A DNA stretch of 51,635 bases from Oscillospiraceae bacterium (GTDB lineage Bacteria; Bacillota; Clostridia; Oscillospirales; Oscillospiraceae), in the NCBI GenBank assembly GCA_015067785.1, contig SVLR01000014.1:1-51635 (forward strand). The letters run 5' to 3'. A program made the translations under genes and the position numbers. Of this stretch, positions 36,033 through 45,167 are shown in pieces. Under the pieces are notes generated by a model, which saw nothing but the letters and a program-made list of their open reading frames with translations, had not been told where the DNA came from and did not search any database. Every line of letters begins with the position of its first letter. Position 1 is the first letter of the stretch.

Positions 36033-36956
36033 ATGACCCATCTTTTCATTATCAACCCTGCCGCCGGCAGCCGCAATCGTGCAAAAGAATATAAGGAAAA
36101 GATCGAAAGCGTTTTCGCAGGCACCGACCTTTCCTACCGCATTGAAGTCTCCGGCGCGCCGGGCGAGTGCACACGGATCGCGCAGGAAGCTGCGCAGTCC
36201 GGCGAGGAATACCGCATCTACTCCTGCGGCGGCGACGGCACCATGAATGAGATCATCAACGGCATTGCAGGCTTCTCCAATGTAGCCGTCACTATGTACG
36301 CAGGCGGCAGCGGCAACGATTTTATCCGCCTGTTTGATGACCCTGATGCCTTCCGGGAGCTTTCCCGGCTGATGGACTGTAAGGAAGCAGAGTTTAACCT
36401 GATAAAGTGCAACGATCAATACAGCCTCAACATCTGCTCTGTAGGCTTGGACGCCCGCATCGGCACCGATGTGGCAAACTATAAGCGCCTCCCTCTCCTC
36501 AGCGGTTTCCGGGCATACGCGGTCTCTGCCGTGGTCAATGTGATCCGGGGGATCGCCCGCCATTTTGTGGTAGAGATCGAGGGCGAAACGGTCGATGATG
36601 AATTTACTATGATCAGCGTCTGCAACGGCCGCTACTATGGCGGCGGCTTCAACCCCGTACCCGAGGCTGACCCTTCTGACGGACTTTTGGATGTGCTGCT
36701 GGTAAAGAAGGTCTCCCGTCTGCAGGCCGCCACCGTTGTAGGCAAATATAAGGACGGCAGATATAAAGAGCTTCCCCACTTAGTGCGCCACATCCGCACA
36801 AAGCACTTAAAAATAACCTGCGACGAACCCTCCAGTATCAATGTAGACGGTGAGTTACTTGTCGCAAAGGAAGTAGAATTTTCCGTCTCTCCCCACAAAG
36901 TCCGCTTCTTCTATCCCAAGGAGCTGACTTGGGAGAAAGAAAAGGCAAACGTCTAA
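36033..36956 (+). CDS. Diacylglycerol kinase-family lipid kinase (YegS/BmrU-like)
   Basis: A 307-residue ATP-dependent lipid kinase with the DAGK catalytic fold. It has FIINPAAGSR at the N-terminus, SCGGDGTMNEIINGI near residue 68, and GGSGNDFIRLF near residue 90; the C-terminal beta-sandwich includes YGGGFNPVPEADPSDGLLDV. The substrate may be diacylglycerol or a related membrane lipid. It starts 3 bp after the preceding stop, so it is in the queH unit. A family B repeat directly follows its stop. Confidence 0.92.
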   Translation: MTHLFIINPAAGSRNRAKEYKEKIESVFAGTDLSYRIEVSGAPGECTRIAQEAAQSGEEYRIYSCGGDGTMNEIINGIAGFSNVAVTMYAGGSGNDFIRLFDDPDAFRELSRLMDCKEAEFNLIKCNDQYSLNICSVGLDARIGTDVANYKRLPLLSGFRAYAVSAVVNVIRGIARHFVVEIEGETVDDEFTMISVCNGRYYGGGFNPVPEADPSDGLLDVLLVKKVSRLQAATVVGKYKDGRYKELPHLVRHIRTKHLKITCDEPSSINVDGELLVAKEVEFSVSPHKVRFFYPKELTWEKEKANV

Positions 36957-36957
36957 T

Positions 36958-37060
36958 AAACCTTCCCCTCTGGGGAAGGTGGCAGCCCGATAGGGCTGAC
37001 GGATGAGGTCAAGACCTCACCCACCACTGCGTGGTCCCCCCTCCCCAAAGGGGAGGGTTT
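36958..37060 (+). repeat. Family B five-hairpin repeat, copy 3
   Basis: Outer hairpins CCTTCCCCTCTGGGGAAGG and CCCTCCCCAAAGGGGAGGG; internal CAGCCC/GGGCTG and ACCAC/GTGGT, which differ from copies 1 and 2 yet still pair. It abuts the lipid kinase stop and may serve as its transcript end. Confidence 0.86.
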
Positions 37061-37113
37061 TTATCCCCCATCCCGGGGGATTATTTTTTTTACAAAAACT
37101 TTACTCTGCGGGG

Positions 37114-37142
37114 TAGCGGATTTATGTTAATTATGCTATAAT
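37114..37142 (+). promoter_or_regulatory. Promoter of the U32-maf-mre unit
   Basis: Extended -10 TGCTATAAT (TATAAT at 37137-37142); no good -35. The leader to the ATG at 37174 is about 25 nt. Confidence 0.6.
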
Positions 37143-37173
37143 GTTTAGGACTATACATTGTAAGGAGATCGCT

Positions 37174-39294
37174 ATGCAGCATAAGGTGATCGTAAAGCAG
37201 GATACAAGGCATATAAACCTGGAGCTGTTGGCACCTGCCGGCTCTATGGATGCTCTGCGGGCGGCTGTACAAAACGGCGCAAATGCCGTATATCTCGGCT
37301 GCGGGCAGTTCAATGCGCGGCAAAGCGCCAAGAATTTTTCCCCCGAGGCTTTGGAGGAAGCAGTCAAATACTGCCACATTCGCGGCGTCAAGGTCCATCT
37401 TACCCTAAATACGCTGGTATCCGACTTAGAGCTGCCTTCTGTGACGGAGACCATTCGTCACGCTGCCAATAGCGGTGTGGATGCATTTATCGTACAGGAC
37501 CTGGGCGTCATCCAGCTATGTCGCCAGATCGCCCCCCATATTCCTATCCACGGCTCCACCCAAATGTCAGTCCACTCTCTTGCCGGTGTGCAGCTTTGCG
37601 CCGGTTGGGGTCTTACCCGGGTGGTGCTCAGCCGGGAGCTGAACAGGGAGGAGATCTACTATATCTGCAAAAATTCCCCCATTGAGATCGAGGTATTCGC
37701 CCATGGTGCCCTTTGTATGAGCTACTCCGGGCAATGCTATTTATCCGCTGCCATCGGCGGTCGCTCCGGCAACCGCGGTCGCTGCGCCCAGCCCTGCCGT
37801 CAAAGCTATGGCTACGGCAACTGGCAGAATAAATACCCACTGAGCTTAAAGGATAACTGTCTCGTTTTGCATTTGAAGGATCTGGAGAGCATCGGTGTGA
37901 CCTCCATTAAATTGGAGGGTCGTATGAAGCGGGCAGAATATGTTGCTGCCGTCACCGGCGTTTACCGTCGCGCCCTTGAGCGGGGAATCGTCAGCCGGGA
38001 TATGGAAGATACCTTAATGACCGCCTTTAACCGTCAGGGCTTTACCGACGCTTACTATGACAAGCATTTAGGCAGAGAGATGTTCGGTGTTCGGGAGGAG
38101 GTGCCTGAGAACAAGCCTTGGCTCAAGGAGATCCAGCAGAGCTATGAAAGTGTAGAAAATCCTCTTGTCCCCGTGGTATTCCGGGCATCGGTGCTTCCCA
38201 ACAGCGTGTCGCTGTCTGCCATCGACCCCGAAGGTCATGTATGTACCATTTCCGGTCCCGCGCCGGAGGCAGCCAGAAACCTGCCGCTGGATGAGACCAC
38301 GCTCACTGCCCGGCTCAGCAAAACCGGCGGCACCCCCTATTACTGTCAGGCTGTGGAAACAGACATTTCCCCCGACCTTTCTCTTTCTGCCGCCACCATC
38401 AACGGTATGCGCCGGGATGTTCTGAATATGCTCACCGCCCAGCGGGCCCGCCGGGAGGAGGTCCCCTTGGGAAAGGCCAAGCGCCCCACCCGCTTTCCCG
38501 GAAACCGCCGCGCTCCGGTCACCACCGTACAGATCACCGAACGGGAGCAGCTGACACCGCAGCTTCTGCGGCTGCGCCCTGCCGTGCTTTATATTCCCCT
38601 GCACATTTTGGCTGCTGACCCCAACTATTTTATGGAGCTGTGTCGCAGTCAGCATATCTGCGCCGTTCTCCCCCGGATCATTCACGACGGCGAGCTGCCG
38701 GAGATCCGCTCTGCCCTGCGCCTTGTAAAAAGCCTTGGCGTGAAGGAGGTCCTGTGCGGTAACTTAGGTCAGCTGCTGCCTGTCCGGGAATGTAATATGG
38801 CTGCCCGCGGTGATTTTGGACTGAATCTTTTTAACTCCGGTGCCGTCAATACCGCCCGGGAGCTGGAGCTCGCCTCCGCCTGCCTTAGCTTTGAAATGAC
38901 CCTGCCCCAGATCCGGGATGTGAGCAAGGCAGTCCCCTGCGAAATGCTCATCTACGGCAGAATGCCTCTGATGGTCACGGAGAACTGTCTCATCCGTAAT
39001 CGCAATGGGCAGTGCACCTGCCATATGCCCACCCGCCTCACCGACAAGACCGGCGCGGATTTCCCCATTATCAAGGACGGTGCATCCTGCCGCAGCGTGC
39101 TGCTCAATGGTAAGAAGCTGAGCCTTCTGGACCGTCGGGAGGAGCTGGAAAATCTGGGTCTTTGGGCGACCCGACTCTACTTTACCACCGAAAACCCCCG
39201 GGAGGTAGATAATGTTCTCTCCTCCCTTCAGGATCCCACTCCCTTTGATCCCGGTGCCTGTACCCGGGGCCTTTACCTGCGGGGTGTAGAGTAA
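37174..39294 (+). CDS. U32 family peptidase (RlhA-like, rRNA hydroxylation family)
   Basis: A 706-residue U32-family protein with N-terminal barrel ELLAPAGSMDALRAAVQNGANAVYLG and the U32 signature region EVFAHGALCMSYSGQCYLS near residue 175, followed by GNRGRCAQPCRQSY with conserved Cys. The long C-terminal part has further Cys (MVTENCLIRNRNGQCTC). The length and architecture match YdcP/RlhA, which hydroxylates C2501 of 23S rRNA with YrrM-type partners; calling it a protease would be unsafe. The frame opens at 37141 inside the promoter, so I use the ATG at 37174, which follows AAGGAGAT. Confidence 0.9.
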   Translation: MQHKVIVKQDTRHINLELLAPAGSMDALRAAVQNGANAVYLGCGQFNARQSAKNFSPEALEEAVKYCHIRGVKVHLTLNTLVSDLELPSVTETIRHAANSGVDAFIVQDLGVIQLCRQIAPHIPIHGSTQMSVHSLAGVQLCAGWGLTRVVLSRELNREEIYYICKNSPIEIEVFAHGALCMSYSGQCYLSAAIGGRSGNRGRCAQPCRQSYGYGNWQNKYPLSLKDNCLVLHLKDLESIGVTSIKLEGRMKRAEYVAAVTGVYRRALERGIVSRDMEDTLMTAFNRQGFTDAYYDKHLGREMFGVREEVPENKPWLKEIQQSYESVENPLVPVVFRASVLPNSVSLSAIDPEGHVCTISGPAPEAARNLPLDETTLTARLSKTGGTPYYCQAVETDISPDLSLSAATINGMRRDVLNMLTAQRARREEVPLGKAKRPTRFPGNRRAPVTTVQITEREQLTPQLLRLRPAVLYIPLHILAADPNYFMELCRSQHICAVLPRIIHDGELPEIRSALRLVKSLGVKEVLCGNLGQLLPVRECNMAARGDFGLNLFNSGAVNTARELELASACLSFEMTLPQIRDVSKAVPCEMLIYGRMPLMVTENCLIRNRNGQCTCHMPTRLTDKTGADFPIIKDGASCRSVLLNGKKLSLLDRREELENLGLWATRLYFTTENPREVDNVLSSLQDPTPFDPGACTRGLYLRGVE

Positions 39295-39318
39295 CGAATA
39301 ATCCGAAAGGACATATCT

Positions 39319-39882
39319 ATGGAAATCATTCTTGCATCTCAGTCACCCCGCCGTCGGGAGCTGATGGGCTTTTTCCCCTTCCCGGTAACCGTCCGGGTCT
39401 CTCGGGCGGACGAAATAATGGATGATACGCAGCTACCCGAAAATGAAGTCGCCCGTATCAGCCGGAACAAAGCCTGCGCAGTAGACCGCACACCCGAAGA
39501 TATCGTTATTGGCGCAGATACTATTGTAGTATGTGACGGCGTGATCTTGGGAAAACCTAAGAATGAAGAGGACGCATACCGTATGCTCTCTATGCTCTCC
39601 GGTCGCGCCCATCAGGTGATGACAGGCGTAACCGTTCTGCAGGGTGAAAAGTACGTCAGCTTTACGGAAATTACCGATGTGTATTTCCGTAAATTAGAGG
39701 AAAAGGAAATTTACAACTATATTCGCTCCGGTGATCCTATGGACAAGGCCGGCGCTTACGGTATTCAAAGCGGCGCCAGCGTTTTTGTGGAAAAGATCAC
39801 AGGCGATTACTATAATGTGGTTGGACTGCCCGTGTGCCATCTTTATACGGTATTGCGGGAGTTTATGGAGGAAGCCCAATGA
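39319..39882 (+). CDS. maf: Maf-family nucleoside triphosphate pyrophosphatase
   Basis: Hydrolyses non-canonical or methylated NTPs to the monophosphate plus PPi; the Bacillus member influences septation. The 187 residues have the N-terminal LASQSPRRRELM, the catalytic VIGADTIVVCDGVILGKPKNEEDAYRML region split around residue 70, and GAYGIQSGASVFVEKITGDY near residue 147. It is placed directly before mreCD as in many Firmicutes. It overlaps mreC by ATGA. Confidence 0.95.
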   Translation: MEIILASQSPRRRELMGFFPFPVTVRVSRADEIMDDTQLPENEVARISRNKACAVDRTPEDIVIGADTIVVCDGVILGKPKNEEDAYRMLSMLSGRAHQVMTGVTVLQGEKYVSFTEITDVYFRKLEEKEIYNYIRSGDPMDKAGAYGIQSGASVFVEKITGDYYNVVGLPVCHLYTVLREFMEEAQ

Positions 39883-40718
39883 AGCATTTATTTACAACTC
39901 GGGTCCGGATCGTTGTGATCCTGGCGCTGGTGCTTGCCGTGGGTCTCAGCGTTGCCATCGGACTTACCGGTATCAACATTCCCGATATGCTGGTGCAGGG
40001 TGTGCTGACCCCCATCCGTACCGGAGTCAGCTCGCTGACCGACAGCGCCCAGCAGTTTTATAACTATATGTTCCGCTTTGAGACCATCTCTGCCGAAAAT
40101 GAAGCACTCAAAGACCAGATCGCCCAAATGGAGGATGATGTCCGTCTGTCCGGCGCCATTGCCCGGGAAAACGAACGGCTCCGCCAGCTTTTGGAGCTGA
40201 AGGCTGCCCACGAGGACTTCAAGCTGGTAGACGGTTATGTCATTTCCTGGAGCAGCAGCGACTGGAGCAGTACCGTTACCATCAACCGGGGCACCAAGGA
40301 CGGTTTGGAGGTTGATATGTGCGCCATTACCGCAAACGGTCAGGTGGTAGGCATCATCAGTCAGGTAGGCTATAATTATGCCGTTATCAAGACTGTGCTG
40401 GACTCCTCTATTGAGATCAGCGCCACCCTCTCCTCCACCGGCGGCACCGGCTATAACGGCATGGTACAAGGCGGCTATGCCTCCGGTCTCAGCGGTCTTC
40501 TTCGTATGCGGTATCTGCCCAGCGATGCGATCATCCACAATAACGATCAGGTGGTCACCACAGGCTCCACCGTTTACCCCAGAGGTCTTATTTTGGGTTA
40601 TGTAATGGATGCCGGCTATGAGGAGACCGGCATTGCCAAGTATGCCCTCCTCCGCCCGGCGGCTGATATCGGTTCTTTGGAGCAGGTATTCGTCGTCACC
40701 GCCTACGATAATGGGTGA
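39879..40718 (+). CDS. mreC: Rod shape-determining protein MreC
   Basis: A bitopic scaffold of the elongasome that links MreB/MreD to PBP2 outside the membrane. The 279 residues comprise a short cytoplasmic tail, one membrane helix (about 9-31), a coiled coil (about 65-105, with ENEALKDQIAQMEDD and ENERLRQLLEL) and the two beta-domain periplasmic part with WSSTVTINRGTKDGLEVD and GSTVYPRGLILGYV. The frame extends upstream, but ATG 39879 overlaps the maf stop. Confidence 0.95.
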   Translation: MKHLFTTRVRIVVILALVLAVGLSVAIGLTGINIPDMLVQGVLTPIRTGVSSLTDSAQQFYNYMFRFETISAENEALKDQIAQMEDDVRLSGAIARENERLRQLLELKAAHEDFKLVDGYVISWSSSDWSSTVTINRGTKDGLEVDMCAITANGQVVGIISQVGYNYAVIKTVLDSSIEISATLSSTGGTGYNGMVQGGYASGLSGLLRMRYLPSDAIIHNNDQVVTTGSTVYPRGLILGYVMDAGYEETGIAKYALLRPAADIGSLEQVFVVTAYDNG

Positions 40719-40722
40719 TCTT

Positions 40723-41301
40723 ATGGCAAAGAAGCAAGATTTTCAGGCAGATAAGACCCATTCGGGTCTGCTGGGCAAGCTCTATATTACAAAAAAGCAG
40801 TGGTTTGCCATTCTCAAATGGGCGCTGATCGGCGCGGTGCTGCTTTTGATGTCTGTATTGCAGGATGTGGTGCTTTGCCGCTTCCGTCTGCTTGGCGCTA
40901 CCACCGATTTGATCCCCTGCGCCATCATTCTCATCTGCATTATGGAGGGCACAGAAAACGGCTCTGTTTTTGCGCTGGTCGCCTCCCTTATTTATCAGTT
41001 TTCCGGCTCTGCGCCGGGTATGTACGCAATGGTGTTTATCACCCTGCTGGCGGTGATCGCCGCCATTTTCCGGCAAAGCTATTTGCAAAAAGGCTTTGGT
41101 GCCGCTTTTTTCTGCACCGCCTGCGCCCTGCTGCTTTATGAAGGACTGCTCTACCTCGCCGGACTGTTTTTCGGCTTCACCTACCCGCAGCGGATCATAG
41201 GCTTTTTGATCACCGGAGGACTGACACTCATTTCCATTCCTCTGCTGTATCCCCTTGTTCTATTCATTGGCTCGATTGGAGGTTCCATATGGAACGAATA
41301 A
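40723..41301 (+). CDS. mreD: Rod shape-determining protein MreD
   Basis: A 192-residue polytopic membrane partner of MreC. About five hydrophobic segments follow a basic N-terminus; the FRLLGATTDLIPCAIIL segment is typical of MreD. The start is uncertain: ATG 40711 overlaps mreC without a ribosome site, while 40723 follows GGGTGAT and is preferred. Its end overlaps the start of the PBP2 gene by 13 bp. Confidence 0.9.
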   Translation: MAKKQDFQADKTHSGLLGKLYITKKQWFAILKWALIGAVLLLMSVLQDVVLCRFRLLGATTDLIPCAIILICIMEGTENGSVFALVASLIYQFSGSAPGMYAMVFITLLAVIAAIFRQSYLQKGFGAAFFCTACALLLYEGLLYLAGLFFGFTYPQRIIGFLITGGLTLISIPLLYPLVLFIGSIGGSIWNE

Positions 41302-43349
41302 CCCGACGCCGTGTAGGCTGGGTGCTTGCGATGTTCGCGGTCATATTGGGTATTTTTACCTTGACCCTATACAATATGCAGATCATCCAGACCGGTGGCA
41401 ATACCGATAATTCCTCCACCTTTACCACCTATACCCAGGTAAAAGCTGCCCGCGGCAATATTTTGGACCGGAACGGTAAGGTGCTGGTCAGCAATCGGGC
41501 CAGCTTCGATCTTGTGCTCAATCACCTTGTGCTTATCAGCGCCGAGGGCACCAATGAGTATCTGTATAAGCTGGTGAAATGCTGCGAAGAATTAGGCATC
41601 GAATATACGGAGAATTTCCCAGTCTCCAAAGAACGTCCCTTTGTCTATACCTTAGATGATTACAACACGACCTGGCAGAATAATTTCCAAAAGTATATTT
41701 CTTTTATGAAAAATATCGACTCGGATATTACTGCCCCCCTGCTGATCGAAACGCTCCGGACCCGCTATAAGATCCCCGCCTCCTGGACAGACAGCGAAGC
41801 ACGGCAGGTCATCGGTCTGCGGTATGAGTTGGATCTGCGGCGGAGCGTCAATAATCTTTCTAATTTTGTTGTACTCTCCGATGCCAGCAATGAGGCGCAG
41901 GCAGCTATCTTGGAGCTGAACATTCCCGGTCTGCGGGTGGAAAGCTCTGTTGTCCGGGAATACCATACCCAGTATGCCGCCCACATCCTCGGTCATATCG
42001 GTGCCGTCACCCCCGAGCAGTGGGAATACTACAAGGACATTGAGGGCTATGAAATGGATGCGCTGGTCGGGCAATCCGGCATTGAGCTTGCCTTTGAGGA
42101 GTACCTCCACGGTGTTGACGGTCTGCGAAAGGACATTGTAGCCCGGGACGGCACCTTGATCTCTACGCAGTTTATAGAATATCCAAAGGCAGGCTCCAAT
42201 GTGGAGCTGACCATCGACATTACCCTTCAGGGCATTGCAGAAGACACCCTGGATACCCTGCTAAACGAGCTGCGCTTTAGCGGGGATGCCGGCAAGGATG
42301 CCGAGGGCGGTGCGGTGGTTGCCATTGAGCCCAAGACTGGACAGGTATTGGTCTGCGCAAGCAATCCCACCTATGATCTTTCCACCTTCTTTGAAAACTA
42401 TGAAGATCTTAAGGAGGCAGATTTTAATCCCCTCTTTAACCGGGCACTTAACGGTCTTTATGCCCCCGGCTCCACCTATAAGATGTCCACCCTGATTGCA
42501 GGCTTTGAGGCACAGGTCTACAATTCCCAATCCATCATCGTCGATAAAGGTGTCTTTACCAAATATAAAGGCTTCCATGCCAACTGTCTGAAATGGACCA
42601 ACCAGCACCAGACCCACGGTGCCATCAACGCAGCAGAAGCGCTGCAGTACTCCTGCAACTATTTCTTCTACGAAATGGCAGACAATATCACCTTAGAGGA
42701 TATGGACAAGACCGCCGCTGCGCTGGGTCTTGGCGTTAAGACCGGTGTAGAACTGGCGGAGCGGGAGGGTTACCGCGCCAACGCCACTACAAAAGAGCTG
42801 CTGCACACAGGCGATAACAAGTACTGGTACAAGGGCAACCAGATCCTTGCCGCCATCGGTCAGGACGACAATCAGTTTACCCCCATCCAGCTTTGTAACT
42901 ATGCCGCCACCCTCGCCAACAAGGGTACCCGCTACAAGGCGACCTTCTTAAAGCGGGTCGTATCCTCGGATTTTGGCAGCCTCATTATGGAGAATCAGGC
43001 GCAGATCCTGGGGTATATGAACATCTCCCAGGCGACATATGAAACTTATTTGGACGGTATGCTGCGCGTCACCTCCGTCAGCGGCGGTACCGCCTACAGC
43101 GTATTCCGCAATTACCCCGTAGAGGTAGCCGGCAAGACCGGTACTGCACAGATCGGCGCGAATATGCCCGCCAACGGCAGCTTCGTATGCTTCGCTCCCG
43201 CAAGAGATCCTCAGATCGCTATGTCGGTCTACGGCGAAAAGAGTGCCAGCGGCGCCCAGATGTCCAAGGTTGCCAAGGCTGTTCTTGACAAATTCTTTGA
43301 GATCGGCTCCTTGGGAAGCGGCGACGTTTTTGAAAACCAATTGGGATAA
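41289..43349 (+). CDS. mrdA: Penicillin-binding protein 2, elongasome transpeptidase
   Basis: Class B PBP that cross-links peptidoglycan during side-wall growth. The 686 residues have an N-terminal membrane anchor (about 10-31), a dimerisation/pedestal domain beginning AARGNILDRNGKVL near residue 53, and a transpeptidase domain. Catalytic motifs: SxxK in APGSTYKMSTL near residue 400, SxN as SCN in LQYSCNYFF near residue 455, and KTG in VAGKTGTAQ near residue 615. It overlaps mreD, forming maf-mreC-mreD-mrdA, and is followed by a terminator. Confidence 0.95.
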   Translation: MERITRRRVGWVLAMFAVILGIFTLTLYNMQIIQTGGNTDNSSTFTTYTQVKAARGNILDRNGKVLVSNRASFDLVLNHLVLISAEGTNEYLYKLVKCCEELGIEYTENFPVSKERPFVYTLDDYNTTWQNNFQKYISFMKNIDSDITAPLLIETLRTRYKIPASWTDSEARQVIGLRYELDLRRSVNNLSNFVVLSDASNEAQAAILELNIPGLRVESSVVREYHTQYAAHILGHIGAVTPEQWEYYKDIEGYEMDALVGQSGIELAFEEYLHGVDGLRKDIVARDGTLISTQFIEYPKAGSNVELTIDITLQGIAEDTLDTLLNELRFSGDAGKDAEGGAVVAIEPKTGQVLVCASNPTYDLSTFFENYEDLKEADFNPLFNRALNGLYAPGSTYKMSTLIAGFEAQVYNSQSIIVDKGVFTKYKGFHANCLKWTNQHQTHGAINAAEALQYSCNYFFYEMADNITLEDMDKTAAALGLGVKTGVELAEREGYRANATTKELLHTGDNKYWYKGNQILAAIGQDDNQFTPIQLCNYAATLANKGTRYKATFLKRVVSSDFGSLIMENQAQILGYMNISQATYETYLDGMLRVTSVSGGTAYSVFRNYPVEVAGKTGTAQIGANMPANGSFVCFAPARDPQIAMSVYGEKSASGAQMSKVAKAVLDKFFEIGSLGSGDVFENQLG

Positions 43350-43370
43350 TACCCCTATTCTCAGGGAAAA

Positions 43371-43396
43371 CTGCCACCGTAAGAGGTGGCAGTTTT
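43371..43396 (+). terminator. Terminator hairpin overlapping the next gene's start
   Basis: CTGCCACC (43371-43378), loop, GGTGGCAG (43385-43392), T4, preceded by A4. The right arm contains the ribosome-binding sequence of the YetF-like gene. Confidence 0.8.
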
Positions 43397-44072
43397 GATT
43401 TTATCTTATTTGCGTACGATCATTCTATATTTGGTTTTACTCCTCGTCATCCGGCTCATGGGTAAGCGGCAGGTGGGACAGATGGAGCCGTCGGAATTTG
43501 TGGTGACGATGCTGGTGGCAAACTTAGCATCTATCCCTATGCAGGACGGTGCAATTCCCCTGTATTCCGGTCTTGTGCCCATCCTCACCGTGCTGGGTGC
43601 GGAGCTGACGCTATCCTTTTTGTCCCTGAAAAGCGTCTTTGTTCGCAAAATTTTGTGTGGAAAACCGGTGATTTTAATAGAAAACGGCAATATTCTGCAA
43701 AGCAACCTGCGAAAAACCAGTGTTACCTTAGATGAGCTGACCGGCCATCTCCGTGAAAAAGGGGTATTGGACCTGGAAGAAGTGCAATACGCCATATTGG
43801 AGACCAACGGCAATCTCTCGGTTTTCCCCTATCCCCAGTACACTCCTGCCCGCGCCGAGGACGCAGACATCCAAGTCTCACAGCAGTTTATCCCCCTGAC
43901 CGTGATCTCCGACGGCTATCTCTCAAAAGAGAATCTGCAAAAAGCCGGAAAGGATATGGCTTGGGTGGATCGGGTATTAAAAAGCCAAAACGCCACCGTA
44001 AAAACCACTTGGCTCTTAACCGTAGACGGAAGAGACCATATTCTCTTTTTGCCAAAGGAGGGAACACCGTGA
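43395..44072 (+). CDS. YetF-like DUF421 membrane protein
   Basis: A 225-residue protein with three N-terminal membrane segments (RTIILYLVLLLVIRLMGKRQ at the front, then two more to about residue 80) and a cytoplasmic two-part DUF421 domain. The family includes YetF and the spore YrbG/YkjA-type proteins; the biochemical role is unsettled. GTG 43386 and TTG 43395 are both possible starts. I favour TTG because AGAGGTGG lies 5 nt before it and family members begin close to LRTIILY. It overlaps the next gene at GTGA. Confidence 0.88.
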   Translation: MILSYLRTIILYLVLLLVIRLMGKRQVGQMEPSEFVVTMLVANLASIPMQDGAIPLYSGLVPILTVLGAELTLSFLSLKSVFVRKILCGKPVILIENGNILQSNLRKTSVTLDELTGHLREKGVLDLEEVQYAILETNGNLSVFPYPQYTPARAEDADIQVSQQFIPLTVISDGYLSKENLQKAGKDMAWVDRVLKSQNATVKTTWLLTVDGRDHILFLPKEGTP

Positions 44073-44449
44073 AGCGATTTCTGATCGGCCTTTCGACCCT
44101 TAGCCTGCTATTTGCCATCGGTCTTTTCGTGGCTATTTCCACAGATCGAATGTACCAACCGGTGGTTGACCTTTTAGAAGAAGCGGCAGATTCCGCACTG
44201 AGCGGTTCCTTCGAGGATGCCATTTCCAAGACAGAAAATGCAAAGGCTTTATGGGATAAACAAAAAGCAAAAACTGCCACTGTGGCAGACCACACTCCTA
44301 TGGAGGAGATTGACCGACTGTTTACGGAAGCGGAAATCTACGCACAGGCGGAGGAAAAGCCACATTTCGCCGCCTGCTGCGCCCAGCTTGCGTCTATAGT
44401 CCAAAATATGGCGGACGCCCACGCAATGAATTTGTGGAATCTTCTGTAA
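44069..44449 (+). CDS. DUF4363 small membrane-anchored protein
   Basis: A 126-residue protein with one N-terminal hydrophobic segment (about 5-24) and a helical extracytoplasmic part rich in Glu/Ala (EEAADSALSGSFEDAISKTE). DUF4363 proteins typically follow a DUF421 gene in spore formers, as here. It starts at GTG 44069, overlapping the DUF421 stop by 4 bp, with GGAGG 8 nt upstream. Function unknown. Confidence 0.85.
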   Translation: MKRFLIGLSTLSLLFAIGLFVAISTDRMYQPVVDLLEEAADSALSGSFEDAISKTENAKALWDKQKAKTATVADHTPMEEIDRLFTEAEIYAQAEEKPHFAACCAQLASIVQNMADAHAMNLWNLL

Positions 44450-44458
44450 TTTTCTGCT

Positions 44459-44484
44459 GCCCTGCTTTACAGCAGGGCGTTTTT
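44459..44484 (+). terminator. Intrinsic terminator after DUF4363
   Basis: GCCCTGCT (44459-44466), TTAC, AGCAGGGC (44471-44478), then GT5. A TATAAA at 44487-44492 directly after it could be a -10 for thiN, but no good -35 precedes it. Confidence 0.85.
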
Positions 44485-44525
44485 GGTATAAAATAGATAG
44501 AAATACAGAAAAGAGGTGAAAGAAC

Positions 44526-45167
44526 GTGGCAAAATGTATCATCTTTTGCGCCGGTGGTTTTACAGGGCTCCTCTTCCCTATAGAAAAAGAGGACTTTATT
44601 ATCGCCGCCGACGGTGGACTGACCCATTTAGAAACATTAGGTCTTGTCCCCAATGCGGTCATCGGCGATTTTGATTCCTTGGGCTATACGCCCGATAATG
44701 CCACCGTCTTTCCCGTGGAAAAGGATGACACCGACAGTATGCTTGCCATCCGAAAAGCCCTCTCCCTTGGCTATAAGGAGATCATTCTCTACGGTGCGCT
44801 GGACGGCCCGCGGCTGGATCACACGCTTGCCAATTTGCAGTCCCTCCAATTTCTCACTGACCGTGGCGGGATCGGCTATTTGATAGGCGAAAAACACATT
44901 GCTACCATGCTTAAAAACGGCGCGCTTACATTCCCAAAAGAAGCAGCCGGTATCCTATCCGTCTTTTGTATGGGGCAGGATGCAAGCGGTGTGATCCTGC
45001 AAGGTCTTAAATATGAACTGAAGGATGGCACCCTCAGCGCAGGCTTCCCCTTAGGGGTCAGTAACCATTTTATCGGTGAAAAAGCCACCGTTGCTGTAAA
45101 AAACGGCAGTCTGTTGCTGCTTTACAACAGAGAAAACGGATTTCCGGAACGGGAGGGTTCCCTATGA
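44526..45167 (+). CDS. thiN: Thiamine pyrophosphokinase
   Basis: Makes thiamine pyrophosphate from thiamine and ATP. The 213 residues have the TPK motifs: FIIAADGGLTHLETLGLVPN near residue 26, VIGDFDSLG near residue 47, EKDDTDSMLAIRKAL near residue 65 and YGALDGPRLDHTLANL near residue 88, with a C-terminal beta domain. The start is GTG 44526 after AAGAGGTGA. TPP made here is the cofactor of the oxidoreductase at 11.8 kb. It overlaps the P-type ATPase by ATGA. Confidence 0.94.
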   Translation: MAKCIIFCAGGFTGLLFPIEKEDFIIAADGGLTHLETLGLVPNAVIGDFDSLGYTPDNATVFPVEKDDTDSMLAIRKALSLGYKEIILYGALDGPRLDHTLANLQSLQFLTDRGGIGYLIGEKHIATMLKNGALTFPKEAAGILSVFCMGQDASGVILQGLKYELKDGTLSAGFPLGVSNHFIGEKATVAVKNGSLLLLYNRENGFPEREGSL

